From positions 1-64,000 of the forward strand of contig NZ_JAGIQA010000017.1 in NCBI RefSeq assembly GCF_017814975.1: DNA of 64,000 nt, in the 5' to 3' direction. The notes under the pieces are model-generated. The model searched no databases. It was given only the letters and a program-made list of their open reading frames with translations, and was not told the DNA's origin. Of the stretch, positions 7,228-15,565 are shown one piece after another. The stretch's first letter is position 1; each line of letters starts with the position of its first letter. Made by a program: the position numbers and the translations under genes. The stretch is from Cupriavidus consociatus. Its GTDB lineage: Bacteria > Pseudomonadota > Gammaproteobacteria > Burkholderiales > Burkholderiaceae.

Positions 7228-8426
7228 GCCGCCAGTGTACCGGCATCGGCAAGATCGACCAGCGGCGGCATCGCCGCGGCATGCTTCAGTTCGCCATTGA
7301 CGATGGTGGCGCAGACGCGCGGCACGCCGGGCTGCCGGTCATCGACGACGATAGCGTCGGCGCGCAGGCCCGCGGAGAGCGCGCCACGGTCGCGAAGCCC
7401 GGCAGCGCACGCAGGGTTGCGCGATACGAGCTGCCAGGCACCCTGCAAATCGAGCACGCCCAACTGCGCCAGGCGCAGCGCCGCCTGCAGCGGTGCCGGG
7501 TAGTAATAGTCGGAAGCGAGCACCGTGCACAGGCCGGCGGCCACCATCTCGGTCGCATTGGGCGCGCCGGTGTGGCTGGTGCCGCGCACCACGTTGGGTG
7601 CGCCGAACACGATGTCATCGCCCAGCTGGCGCGCCAGCGTGGCGGCGTCGATGGTCAGCGGAAACTCGGCGATACGGCAGCCGCGGCGGTGGTAGTGCTG
7701 GCGCGTGGCCACGTCCGGGTCGTCATGCGAAGCCACCGGCAGGCCGGCCGCGCGCGCGGCGGCGATCAGGCGCGCCATCGCCTCCGGCACCTCCTGCGCA
7801 TTGGCACTGGCCGCACGCAGGCGCCGGCGGAAGGTCTCGACGTCGCACTCGGCGCGTTCGGCGTATTGCCGCAGCTTGCCTTCGTCGGCCATGCGGCGCG
7901 CCATCATCGGCAGGTGGTCGTTGATGGCGAGCAGGCCGACGCGCCCATCGGCGATCCAGGCCAGCGCGGTATCGACGCCGGCGAGGTGGAACGCCTCGAA
8001 GCGCAGATGCACCTTGTGCTCGGCGCCAAGCACGGGGCGCAGCTGCGCGAGCGCTTCGAACATGCGCAGCGCATACGCTTCTCCGCGCAGCCCGCCCTCC
8101 CACGACAGGGTCACGCCATGGAACTCGGTGGTGATGCCGTTTGCGAGCAGCTGGCGGTCCACGTCGAGCAGCGCACCCGCGTACGGAAAACTGACGCCCG
8201 GGCGCGGCATGACGGCGCGCTCGAAAGCGTCGCCATGGATATCGACGATGCCGGGCAGAACCAGCAGGTCGCCCGCGTCAAGCCATAAGCCGGATGCTGG
8301 GGCATGCTGGCCAACAGTGCCATCGCGCCAGCCAAGCGTAGCCGGCCCCAGGCCCGCTGCACCCAGCACGCGGCGCCCCGTGATGCCGCTCAGGTGCGGC
8401 GCTTGGGTAGGAAGGATCGTATGCAT
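7224..8426 (-). CDS. phnM: Second PhnM-type amidohydrolase (RPnTP diphosphatase paralogue)
   Basis: PhnM removes diphosphate from alpha-D-ribose 1-phosphonate 5-triphosphate. This 400-residue amidohydrolase shows the family metal-binding motif as VDIHGD, then the conserved SHDD and SDYYYPAPL segments and an ALLSAGLRADAIVVD-like C-terminal block. It differs from the other PhnM in the window, which has MDHSPGQGQF where this one has NDHLPMMARR. The ATG at 8426 is preferred to an upstream in-frame ATG (8486), whose extra residues are not family-like. The gene lies 69 bases after phnF and overlaps the DUF1045 gene. Two PhnM paralogues in one island is unusual. Confidence 0.85.
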   Translation of the reverse strand: MHTILPTQAPHLSGITGRRVLGAAGLGPATLGWRDGTVGQHAPASGLWLDAGDLLVLPGIVDIHGDAFERAVMPRPGVSFPYAGALLDVDRQLLANGITTEFHGVTLSWEGGLRGEAYALRMFEALAQLRPVLGAEHKVHLRFEAFHLAGVDTALAWIADGRVGLLAINDHLPMMARRMADEGKLRQYAERAECDVETFRRRLRAASANAQEVPEAMARLIAAARAAGLPVASHDDPDVATRQHYHRRGCRIAEFPLTIDAATLARQLGDDIVFGAPNVVRGTSHTGAPNATEMVAAGLCTVLASDYYYPAPLQAALRLAQLGVLDLQGAWQLVSRNPACAAGLRDRGALSAGLRADAIVVDDRQPGVPRVCATIVNGELKHAAAMPPLVDLADAGTLAA

Positions 8427-8460
8427 GGACGGGACGTTAGCGCCGGTACATGACACGCAG

Positions 8461-8472
8461 ATGTCTAGACCA
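8461..8472 (-). promoter_or_regulatory. Candidate PhnF operator between phnF and phnM2
   Basis: On the minus strand this reads TGGTCTAGACAT, matching the mycobacterial PhnF operator TGGTATAGACCA, as I recall it, at 9 of 12 positions in one orientation. The 8-mer TGGTCTAG recurs upstream of phnG at 9346-9353, so the window itself supports a shared site. The site lies in the 69-base gap before phnM2. Confidence 0.4.
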
Positions 8473-8495
8473 ATGCGCGCGACCACCGTGCCACG

Positions 8496-9230
8496 TCAGT
8501 CGCTGTCCGCAACCGTCAGCTGCACCCAATCCCCGGCAAAGCGCGTCACGCTGTACTGCACCGGCGCGCCCTCGATATCGACATTGAGCGCCTCCACCTG
8601 CAGCACCGGGCGCGTCTTGGGCTGGTTCAGCAGGCGTGCCACCGGCGCGCTCGGCATCGCGGCGGTAATGCGCGACCACTTGCGGGTGTAGTCCGCGATG
8701 CCGAACTGCGCGAGCGCGCGCGACACCGACTGCTGCGCGCGCAACACCTCGTCGATGCCCGGAAAGCGCTTAGGATCGAAATAATGCTCGGCAACGTCGA
8801 TGGTGCGGGCCTCGGCGCGTCCAAGCATCTGCACGTGCAGCACCGGCGCAGTGCGCGCCAGGCCCAGGTGGCGTGCGATCTCCGGCGCGCGCAGTTCCTG
8901 GCAGCCGATGATCTCCGTATGGCCGCGCATGCCCTGCGCCGCCAGGTTTCGCGAAAAGCGCGTGCGCCGCCCGATCGCGTAGTCGATCGCATGCTCCTGC
9001 ACGAAGGTGCCGCGGCCCTGCTCGATGCGCACCAGTCCGCTCAGCTCCAGCTCGCCCATGGCGCGCCGGATGGTGTGCCGGTTCACGGCAAAGCGTGTCG
9101 CCAGCTCCGGCTCCGGCGGCAGCTGTTCGCCGGGCTGGTACAGCTTGTTGCGGATGTCATCCGCCAGCGCCTCGCCGATCTGGCGCCACACGGCCACGCC
9201 GGAACCCCGTTCTACTTCCCGATCAGACAT
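8496..9230 (-). CDS. phnF: Phosphonate metabolism transcriptional regulator PhnF (GntR/HutC family)
   Basis: This 244-residue GntR-family regulator has a winged-helix DNA-binding domain (residues about 10-78, with ELATRFAVNRHTIRRAMGEL as the helix-turn-helix) and a UTRA ligand-binding domain (about 95-240). The family placement and position at the head of the divergent phn operons identify it as PhnF. It probably represses both its own operon and phnG-phnM and is released by phosphonate or another signal; the ligand cannot be read from sequence. Candidate operators lie upstream of phnG and between phnF and phnM2. Confidence 0.9.
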   Translation of the reverse strand: MSDREVERGSGVAVWRQIGEALADDIRNKLYQPGEQLPPEPELATRFAVNRHTIRRAMGELELSGLVRIEQGRGTFVQEHAIDYAIGRRTRFSRNLAAQGMRGHTEIIGCQELRAPEIARHLGLARTAPVLHVQMLGRAEARTIDVAEHYFDPKRFPGIDEVLRAQQSVSRALAQFGIADYTRKWSRITAAMPSAPVARLLNQPKTRPVLQVEALNVDIEGAPVQYSVTRFAGDWVQLTVADSD

Positions 9231-9239
9231 CCTGCCCTC

Positions 9240-9257
9240 TTGTCATCAAGCGTTCAT
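9240..9257 (+). promoter_or_regulatory. Candidate Pho box 1 upstream of phnG
   Basis: TTGTCAT and CGTTCAT are direct repeats with an 11-base period (spacer CAAG), matching the PhoB half-site CTGTCAT at 6 and 5 of 7 positions. The site lies in the 173-base gap between the divergent phnF and phnG. No good -10 hexamer is evident at the expected distance. Confidence 0.35.
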
Positions 9258-9320
9258 TGGTGCCATGCGATTGTGCCCGAGTTATGCCGGCATGGCAGGG
9301 AGCCCGACTAATGCCGGGCA

Positions 9321-9338
9321 GCGTCACGAAACGTTCAT
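9321..9338 (+). promoter_or_regulatory. Candidate Pho box 2 upstream of phnG
   Basis: GCGTCAC and CGTTCAT, spaced by GAAA, form a second 11-base-period repeat 81 bases after the first, with the same second half-site. A TCTAGT hexamer at 9349-9354 sits about 10 bases downstream and could be the -10 element. It overlaps the TGGTCTAG candidate PhnF half-site, so repressor binding there would block this promoter. Confidence 0.4.
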
Positions 9339-9345
9339 CTGCCTG

Positions 9346-9398
9346 TGGTCTAGTAGCGGCGTGTTCACGTTGTGACATCTAAACGTATAGACGTATAG
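9346..9398 (+). promoter_or_regulatory. Candidate PhnF operators in front of phnG
   Basis: Two elements are seen. TGGTCTAG at 9346-9353 repeats the site found before phnM2. ACGTATAG occurs twice in tandem at 9383-9398, ending 5 bases before the phnG start; the GTATAGAC within it matches the core of the known PhnF operator. Binding here would cover the promoter and ribosome-binding region of phnG. Confidence 0.4.
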
Positions 9399-9403
9399 GG
9401 GTA

Positions 9404-9904
9404 ATGATGCAAAGCGAAACCGCCGGTCCGGCAATGACCGATGCGAACCCGGCCCGCGCTGCGTGGCTGCGGGTGTTGGCGATGGCGCCAGCCGAGGCCC
9501 TCGATGCTGCCTATGCCCGGCTGGGCCAGGCAGCGGCCCTGCCCGCGTGGCGGCTGCTGCGCAAGCCGGAGTCCGGCATGGCGATGGTGCGCGCGCGTGC
9601 CGGCGGCAGCGGAGCGCAGTTCAACCTCGGCGAAATCACGGTCACGCGCTGCGCGGTCGTGCTGGAAGACGGCGCTGCCGGCGGCACGGTAGGCGTCGCC
9701 TATGTGCAGGGCCGCAGCACGCAGCACGCGCAGCAGGCGGCAGTGCTGGACGCGCTGCTGCAGCGCCCGGCCTGGTACCAGCGCGTGCACGAAGCCGTGC
9801 TGGCGCCGCTGGCCGATGCCCATGCCGCACGCGCGGCCCGGCAGGCAGCTACCGCCGCGCAGACGCGCGTGGAGTTCTTCACCATGGTCCGGGGAGAGGA
9901 CTGA
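9404..9904 (+). CDS. phnG: C-P lyase complex subunit PhnG
   Basis: PhnG is a small subunit of the PhnGHIJ core complex; together with PhnI, PhnH and PhnL it joins phosphonate to the ribose of ATP with release of adenine. The 166-residue protein has the family-typical blocks RWLRVLA-like (AAWLRVLAMAP), RKPESGMAMVRARAGGSG, FNLGEITVTRC and VGVAYVQGR. The C-terminus ends in VEFFTMVRGED, also typical. A second ATG at 9407 or 9434 could be the real start. One base separates its stop from the ATG of phnH. Confidence 0.9.
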   Translation: MMQSETAGPAMTDANPARAAWLRVLAMAPAEALDAAYARLGQAAALPAWRLLRKPESGMAMVRARAGGSGAQFNLGEITVTRCAVVLEDGAAGGTVGVAYVQGRSTQHAQQAAVLDALLQRPAWYQRVHEAVLAPLADAHAARAARQAATAAQTRVEFFTMVRGED

Positions 9905-9905
9905 C

Positions 9906-10532
9906 ATGATTTCCACCAAGACCTCCGCAACCCCGATGCCGTCCGCCGCCACTTCGCTGGTGCCGGGCTTCGACAACCCGGTCGACGACGCCCAGCAGGT
10001 GTTCCGCGCCACGCTGCAGGCCTTTGCCCATCCCGGACAAGTCCAGTCACTGCCCGCGACCACCGGCCTGCCCGACGGCCTGTCACCGGCGCTTGCCGCG
10101 CTGCTGCTGACGCTGGCCGATCCCGACACCCCGGTGTGGCTGCCCACGGGCGTTCCCGCCGCCGCGCGCGCTTTCCTGCGCTTCCATTGCGGCTGCCCGC
10201 TGATCGACGAGCTCGGCGCCGCCACCTTTGTGTGCGTACCCGCCGGCCACGCCATGCCGGCCCTGGCCGAATGCGCGCCGGGCGCGCCCGCCTTCCCGGA
10301 CCGTTCGGCCACGCTGCTGGTGGAAGTCGCCTCGCTCGACGATGGCGACAGCTTCACGCTGCGCGGCCCCGGTATCGAACACACGCAGGCGCTGCGCGTG
10401 GCCGGCTTGCCGGCTGATTTCCGCGGCGCCTGGCGCGCCAACAACGCCGGCTTTCCGCTGGGCGTCGACCTGCTGCTCGCCAGCGGCGACCGGTTCTGCG
10501 CACTGACGCGCACCACGCAGATGGAGGCCTGA
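9906..10532 (+). CDS. phnH: C-P lyase complex subunit PhnH
   Basis: PhnH is a core subunit with a PLP-transferase-like fold but no PLP lysine. The 208-residue protein shows the family landmarks GFDNPVDDAQQVFRATL near the N-terminus, AHPGQV, LTLADPDTPVWL and, toward the end, GPGIEHTQALRV, together with NNAGFPLGVDLLL. The ATG at 9906 follows the phnG stop by one base; longer in-frame extensions run inside phnG and are not real. phnI starts one base after its stop. Confidence 0.91.
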   Translation: MISTKTSATPMPSAATSLVPGFDNPVDDAQQVFRATLQAFAHPGQVQSLPATTGLPDGLSPALAALLLTLADPDTPVWLPTGVPAAARAFLRFHCGCPLIDELGAATFVCVPAGHAMPALAECAPGAPAFPDRSATLLVEVASLDDGDSFTLRGPGIEHTQALRVAGLPADFRGAWRANNAGFPLGVDLLLASGDRFCALTRTTQMEA

Positions 10533-10533
10533 C

Positions 10534-11691
10534 ATGTATGTAGCCGTCAAAGGTGGCGAACGCGCCATCCTGAATTCCTACCAGATGCTCGACGCCTATC
10601 GCCGCGGCGACACGGCGCTGCCCGAGCTGACGCTGGCGCAGATCCGCGAGCAGATGCCGCTGGCCGTGTCGCGCGTGATGGCCGAGGGCTCGCTGTACGA
10701 CCCGCACCTGGCCGCGCTGGCGCTGAAGCAGGCTGCCGGCGACCAGATCGAGGCAGTGTTCCTGCTGCGCGCGTACCGGACCACGCTGGCGCGTTTTGGC
10801 TATACCGTGCCGGTCGATACCGGCGCTATGCGCCTGCAGCGCCGGATTTCGTCGACTTTCAAGGACGTCCCCGGCGGACAGGTACTCGGGCCGACCTACG
10901 ACTACACGCAGCGCCTGCTGGACTTTTCGCTCGAAGCCGGCCGCGATCCCGCACCGCTGCCGCCTTCGGCCGAGCCGCGGCCCGCCAGCATGCCGCGCGT
11001 GACCGGCCTGCTGGAAGCGGAACAGCTGGTCGAAGCCGACGAGATCCCCGCCGGCGACCCCGCCCCGCCCGACCTGACGCGCGAGCCGCTGACCTTTCCG
11101 GCCAGCCGCGCCGCGCGCCTGCAGAACCTGGCGCGCGCCGATGAAGGCTTCCTGCTGTCGATGGGCTATTCGACGCAGCGCGGCTATGGCAACTCGCACC
11201 CGTTCGCGGCGGAAATCCGCTTTGGCAGCGCCGAGGTCGAGGTGTTCGTCGAAGAACTCGGCTTCGCCGTGACGATTGGCGAAATCGAGCTGACCGAATG
11301 CCAGATGGTCAGCCAGTTCACCGGCAACGCCGACGAAGCACCGCGATTCACGCGTGGCTACGGCCTGGTATTCGGCTACAACGAGCGCAAGGCGATGTCG
11401 ATGGCTCTGACCGACCGCGCCATGCGCGCCGCCGAACTGGGCGAGGCCGCCGACGCCCCGGCCAACGATATCGAATTCATGCTGTACCACAGCGACAACG
11501 TCGAGGCCTCCGGCTTCGTGCAGCACCTGAAGCTGCCGCACTACGTGGACTTCCAGGCCAACCTGGAATTGCTGCGCCGCCTGCGCGGCGAACAGGAAGG
11601 CACGAGCGCCGCCGCGCCAGCCCAGTCCACGCAACCCACACAACCCGAATCGCATCCGCAGCCCCAGCCGCAAGAGGAGACGCTGGCATGA
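10534..11691 (+). CDS. phnI: C-P lyase complex subunit PhnI
   Basis: PhnI is the nucleosidase-like subunit that, with PhnG, PhnH and PhnL, replaces the adenine of MgATP by phosphonate. The 385-residue protein starts with MYVAVKGGERAI and carries RISSTFKDVPGGQVLGPTYDY split over two blocks, GYSTQRGYGNSHPFAAEIR and LPHYVDFQANL, all recognisable in the family. The last 35 residues are an Ala/Gln/Pro-rich tail. Its stop overlaps the phnJ start as ATGA. Confidence 0.93.
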   Translation: MYVAVKGGERAILNSYQMLDAYRRGDTALPELTLAQIREQMPLAVSRVMAEGSLYDPHLAALALKQAAGDQIEAVFLLRAYRTTLARFGYTVPVDTGAMRLQRRISSTFKDVPGGQVLGPTYDYTQRLLDFSLEAGRDPAPLPPSAEPRPASMPRVTGLLEAEQLVEADEIPAGDPAPPDLTREPLTFPASRAARLQNLARADEGFLLSMGYSTQRGYGNSHPFAAEIRFGSAEVEVFVEELGFAVTIGEIELTECQMVSQFTGNADEAPRFTRGYGLVFGYNERKAMSMALTDRAMRAAELGEAADAPANDIEFMLYHSDNVEASGFVQHLKLPHYVDFQANLELLRRLRGEQEGTSAAAPAQSTQPTQPESHPQPQPQEETLA

Positions 11692-12599
11692 CCGCCGCGA
11701 ACGCATCCCCCACCTCCCCCACCACGGGCATCGCCCGCGACGAGCACTACAACTTCGGTTACCTCGACGAATCGACCAAGCGCATGCTGCGCCGCGCCCT
11801 GCTCAAGGCCGTGGCGATCCCCGGCTACCAGGTCCCGTTCGGCAGCCGCGAAATGCCGCTGCCCTATGGCTGGGGCACGGGCGGCATCCAGGTCACCGCC
11901 GCCATCATCGGCAAGCCCGACATGCTCAAGGTGATCGACCAGGGTTCCGACGACACCACCAACGCCATCAACATCCGCCGCTTCTTCGGCCGCGTGACCG
12001 GCGTGCAGACCACCGAGCGCACTGCCGAGGCGTCCATCATCCAGACCCGCCACCGCATTCCGGAAACGCCGCTGCGCGCGGGCCAGACCATGGTGTTCCA
12101 GGTGCCGATCCCCGAGCCGCTGCGCTGGCTGGAGCCGAGCGAGACCGAGACCCGCACCATGCATGCGCTGTCCGAGTATGGCGCGATGCACGTGAAGCTC
12201 TATGAAGACATCGCCCATCACGGGCATATCGCCACCACCTACGACTATCCCGTGATCGTCAACCAGCGCTACATGATGCGGCCGTCGCCGATTCCCAAGT
12301 TCGACAACCCCAAGCTCGACCGCAGCCCCGCGCTGATGCTGTTCGGCGCCGGGCGCGAGAAGCGCGTCTATGCCGTGCCGCCGTACACCTCGGTAAAGAG
12401 CCTGGATTTCGCCGACCATCCCTTCACGGTCGAGAAATGGACCAGCTGCTGCGCGCAATGCGGCGCCACCGACAGCTACCTGGACGAGATCATCACCGAC
12501 GATGCCGGCACGCGCATGTTCGTGTGCTCGGACACCGAGTACTGCGCCGATCGCCAGGCCGGACAAGCGGCCAAGCATGCCGCGGGAGGTGCGCAATGA
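11688..12599 (+). CDS. phnJ: Alpha-D-ribose 1-methylphosphonate 5-phosphate C-P lyase PhnJ
   Basis: PhnJ is the radical-SAM enzyme that breaks the C-P bond, giving ribose 1,2-cyclic phosphate 5-phosphate and an alkane. The 303-residue protein has the unusual C-x2-C-x21-C cluster motif at Cys255, Cys258 and Cys280, and the substrate-handling cysteine at Cys286 (Cys272 in E. coli). Gly46, in AIPGYQVPFG, aligns with the glycyl-radical Gly32 of E. coli. Compared with E. coli there are about 14 extra residues at the N-terminus, rich in Thr/Pro/Ser. Both ends overlap neighbours by ATGA. Confidence 0.96.
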   Translation: MTAANASPTSPTTGIARDEHYNFGYLDESTKRMLRRALLKAVAIPGYQVPFGSREMPLPYGWGTGGIQVTAAIIGKPDMLKVIDQGSDDTTNAINIRRFFGRVTGVQTTERTAEASIIQTRHRIPETPLRAGQTMVFQVPIPEPLRWLEPSETETRTMHALSEYGAMHVKLYEDIAHHGHIATTYDYPVIVNQRYMMRPSPIPKFDNPKLDRSPALMLFGAGREKRVYAVPPYTSVKSLDFADHPFTVEKWTSCCAQCGATDSYLDEIITDDAGTRMFVCSDTEYCADRQAGQAAKHAAGGAQ

Positions 12600-13372
12600 G
12601 CACGACCCCGCTGCTGTCGGTGCGCCACCTGACGCGCACCTGGGACGGTCTGCATGGCTGCCATGACGTCAGCTTCGACCTCTATCCCGGCGAAGTGCTG
12701 TGCGTGGTCGGCGAATCCGGCTCGGGCAAGAGCACGCTGCTGCAGGCCTTGTCGATGCAGGCGCCGCCGCAGCGCGGCAGCGTCAGCTACGACATGCGCG
12801 AATCCGGCCTGACCGACCTGGCCACGCTGTCGAGCGCACGCATGCGGCTGCTGGCACGCACCGACTGGGGCTTCGTGCGCCAGCATGCCCGCGACGGCCT
12901 GCGCATGCAGGTCAGCGCCGGCGCCAATATCGCCGAGCGCCTGATGGCGGTGGGCGAGCGCCACTACGGCAACCTGCGCGAAGTCGCCGGAAGCTGGCTG
13001 GAAAAAATGGAGATCGACCTCGCGCGCCTTGACGACGTGCCCGGCACCTTCTCCGGAGGTATGCAGCAGCGCCTGCAGATCGCGCGCAACCTGGTCACGC
13101 ATCCGCGGCTGATGTTCATGGACGAGCCCACCGCGTCGCTCGATGTCTCGGTGCAGGCGCGCCTGCTCGACCTGCTGCGCCGGCTGGTGTCCGATCTCGG
13201 CCTGGCCGCCGTGCTGGTCACGCACGACCTCGCCGTCGCGCGCCTGCTGGCGCACCGTACGCTGGTGATGCAGGGCGGCCGCGTGGTCGAGCAAGGCCTG
13301 ACCGACCAGATCCTCGACGACCCGCAGCACCCCTACACGCAGCTGCTGGTCTCTTCCATCCTGCAAGGCTGA
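12596..13372 (+). CDS. phnK: C-P lyase ABC-type ATPase subunit PhnK
   Basis: PhnK is an ABC-type ATPase that docks on the C-P lyase core and is not a membrane transporter component. The 258-residue protein has Walker A (GESGSGKST), the signature FSGGMQQR, Walker B (LMFMDEP) and the D-loop SLD. The stretch DWGFVRQHARDGLRMQVSAG is typical of PhnK and is not seen in ordinary dipeptide-type ATPases. The start overlaps the phnJ stop by ATGA and phnL follows after 5 bases. Confidence 0.93.
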   Translation: MSTTPLLSVRHLTRTWDGLHGCHDVSFDLYPGEVLCVVGESGSGKSTLLQALSMQAPPQRGSVSYDMRESGLTDLATLSSARMRLLARTDWGFVRQHARDGLRMQVSAGANIAERLMAVGERHYGNLREVAGSWLEKMEIDLARLDDVPGTFSGGMQQRLQIARNLVTHPRLMFMDEPTASLDVSVQARLLDLLRRLVSDLGLAAVLVTHDLAVARLLAHRTLVMQGGRVVEQGLTDQILDDPQHPYTQLLVSSILQG

Positions 13373-13377
13373 CGACA

Positions 13378-14124
13378 ATGCAAGCAGACAATGCACAGAA
13401 GCTGAAGAAGCTGGTTGAGGTGCGCGGCCTCGGCAAGATGTTTACGCTGCACAACCAGGGCGGCATCCGCCTGCCGGTGCTGAACGCGATCGATTTCGAC
13501 GCCGCGCGCGGCGAATGCCTGGTGCTGTCGGGCCCTTCCGGCACCGGCAAGAGCACGCTGCTGCGCTGCCTCTACGGCAATTACCTGGCCATCGAAGGCA
13601 GCATCCGCCTGCGCGACACCAGCGCCGGCGGCGAGCCGTGGGTCGAGCTGAACAGCGCCCCCGAACAGCGCGTGCTGAAGCTGCGCTGCGACGTGATCGG
13701 CTATGTCAGCCAGTTCCTGCGCGCGATTCCGCGCGTGTCGGCGCTGGACGTGGTGGCCGATCCGCTGCAACAGCGCGGCACCAGCCATGAAGAAGCGCGC
13801 GCGCGCGCCGAGGTGCTGCTGGAGCGGCTCAACCTCCCGCGCCGGCTGTGGGAACTGCCACCAGCAACGTTCTCCGGCGGCGAGCAGCAGCGCGTCAACA
13901 TCGCCCGCGGCCTGATCGGCGGGCACCCGATCCTGCTACTTGACGAGCCGACCGCCTCGCTCGATGCCGAGAACCGCGCGGTCGTGGTCGAACTGATCCG
14001 CGCAGCACTGGCCGACGGCCGCGCGCTGATCGGCATCTTCCATGACGAGGCGGTACGCGATGCCGTGGCCACGCGCCTGCTGCCGCTGCAGCCCGCCACT
14101 GCCCTCGCCCCCAACTGCCAGTAA
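13378..14124 (+). CDS. phnL: C-P lyase ABC-type ATPase subunit PhnL
   Basis: PhnL is the second ABC-type ATPase of the C-P lyase system and is needed for the first, phosphonate-to-ATP joining step. The 248-residue protein has Walker A (GPSGTGKST), a signature FSGGEQQR, Walker B (ILLLDEP) and a C-terminal FHDEAVRDAVATR block that is common in PhnL. An ATG at 13378 with good family fit follows phnK by 5 bases. phnM begins 24 bases downstream. Confidence 0.93.
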   Translation: MQADNAQKLKKLVEVRGLGKMFTLHNQGGIRLPVLNAIDFDAARGECLVLSGPSGTGKSTLLRCLYGNYLAIEGSIRLRDTSAGGEPWVELNSAPEQRVLKLRCDVIGYVSQFLRAIPRVSALDVVADPLQQRGTSHEEARARAEVLLERLNLPRRLWELPPATFSGGEQQRVNIARGLIGGHPILLLDEPTASLDAENRAVVVELIRAALADGRALIGIFHDEAVRDAVATRLLPLQPATALAPNCQ

Positions 14125-14148
14125 CTGTCCAGAACAACGGAGCCGGAC

Positions 14149-15357
14149 ATGACCGCAACCTACCTGACGCACGCCACCCTGGTATTGCCCGACAGCGTGC
14201 TGCACGACAGCGCGCTGCTGATCGAGGACGGCCATATCGCCGCCATCGAACCGTCTGCCGCGCCTGCAAGCGCCGACGTGCTCGACTTGCGCGGCCACAC
14301 CGTGATGCCCGGGCTGGTCGACGTGCATTGCGATGCCATCGAGAAAGAGGTGGAACCGCGTGCCAACGTGCTGTTCCCACTGGATTTCGCCGTGGCGCAG
14401 GTCGACCGCCGCAACGCCGCGGCCGGCATCACCACGCCGTACCATGCGCTCTCCTTTGCCGGCAACCACTTCGGCGTGCGCAACGTCGACACCGCCGCCA
14501 CCCTGGTGCGCACCGTGGCCGCGTTCCGCAGCCATAGCCTGGTCGACAACCGCATCCATTGCCGCTACGAAGTGACCGATGCCAGTGCCGTGCCGGTGCT
14601 GGAAATGCTGATGGCCGAGGGTGTGGTCGACCTGCTGTCGGTGATGGACCACTCGCCGGGCCAGGGTCAGTTCAAGACGCTGGACGCCTACCTCGCCTAC
14701 ATGATCGGCAACCATGGCATGACCCGGGAGGAAGCCGCCGACGCCGCCGACAAGAAAGCTGCCGCGCTGGACGGCGCGCATGAGCGCGTCAACCGGCTGG
14801 TGGCACAGGCGCATCGCCTCGGCATCCCCACGGCCAGTCATGACGACGATTCGCCGCAGCGCATCGCCGCCATGCAGGCGCTGGGCGTGCGCATGAGCGA
14901 GTTCCCGATCAACCTGGAAACCGCGCAAGCCGCGTGCGCACAGGCACTGCCGACCATCCTTGGCGCACCCAACGTGCTGCGCGGCAAGAGCCAGAGCGGC
15001 TCGATGCGCGCGATCGACGCCATCCACGCCGGCGTCGGCACCATCCTGTGCTCGGACTACCAGCCGTCAACGCTGATCGCCGCGGCCTATGCCGCCGCCC
15101 GGCATGCCGAACTGCCGCTGAACGAAGCACTGGCGCTGGTGACGGCAAACCCCGCGGAAGCCTGCCTGCTGCGCGACCGTGGCCGGCTGGCGCCCGGGCT
15201 GCGTGCCGACGTGATCGCCGTGGCCAGCGTGGCCGGGCAGCCAATGGTCACCCATACGTGGTCGGGGGGACGGATGGTGTTTGCAGCGGGGTACCGTGGC
15301 GGCCAGCCGGGAACTACGGATACATCCCGGCGGCAGGAAATGCATGCGCTGGCCTGA
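14149..15357 (+). CDS. phnM: Alpha-D-ribose 1-methylphosphonate 5-triphosphate diphosphatase PhnM
   Basis: This 402-residue amidohydrolase hydrolyses the triphosphate of the C-P lyase intermediate to a monophosphate and diphosphate. It shows VDVHCDAIEKEVEPR near residues 60-75 (metal site), MDHSPGQGQF, ASHDDDS and SDYQPSTL, the pattern of the E. coli-type enzyme. It is the last gene of phnG-phnM. A paralogue of clearly different sequence lies in the divergent phnF operon. Confidence 0.93.
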   Translation: MTATYLTHATLVLPDSVLHDSALLIEDGHIAAIEPSAAPASADVLDLRGHTVMPGLVDVHCDAIEKEVEPRANVLFPLDFAVAQVDRRNAAAGITTPYHALSFAGNHFGVRNVDTAATLVRTVAAFRSHSLVDNRIHCRYEVTDASAVPVLEMLMAEGVVDLLSVMDHSPGQGQFKTLDAYLAYMIGNHGMTREEAADAADKKAAALDGAHERVNRLVAQAHRLGIPTASHDDDSPQRIAAMQALGVRMSEFPINLETAQAACAQALPTILGAPNVLRGKSQSGSMRAIDAIHAGVGTILCSDYQPSTLIAAAYAAARHAELPLNEALALVTANPAEACLLRDRGRLAPGLRADVIAVASVAGQPMVTHTWSGGRMVFAAGYRGGQPGTTDTSRRQEMHALA

Positions 15358-15565
15358 CCTCTGCGCTTCGGCAATGCGCTTCATTGCCAACCCACGCATC
15401 AGGTTCTCGGGCGTAGATGTCATTCTGAAGAGGCTCTACTAACGCGACATTTGATCGTACCTGGGCAAATTCAGAATCTTCCCGACAGACACGCAGACAG
15501 GAGCGCAAAGTGAATTCGTACGGCGGACGCTGATATTTCTCCGCTGCCGCGGGAAATGTAGGACC

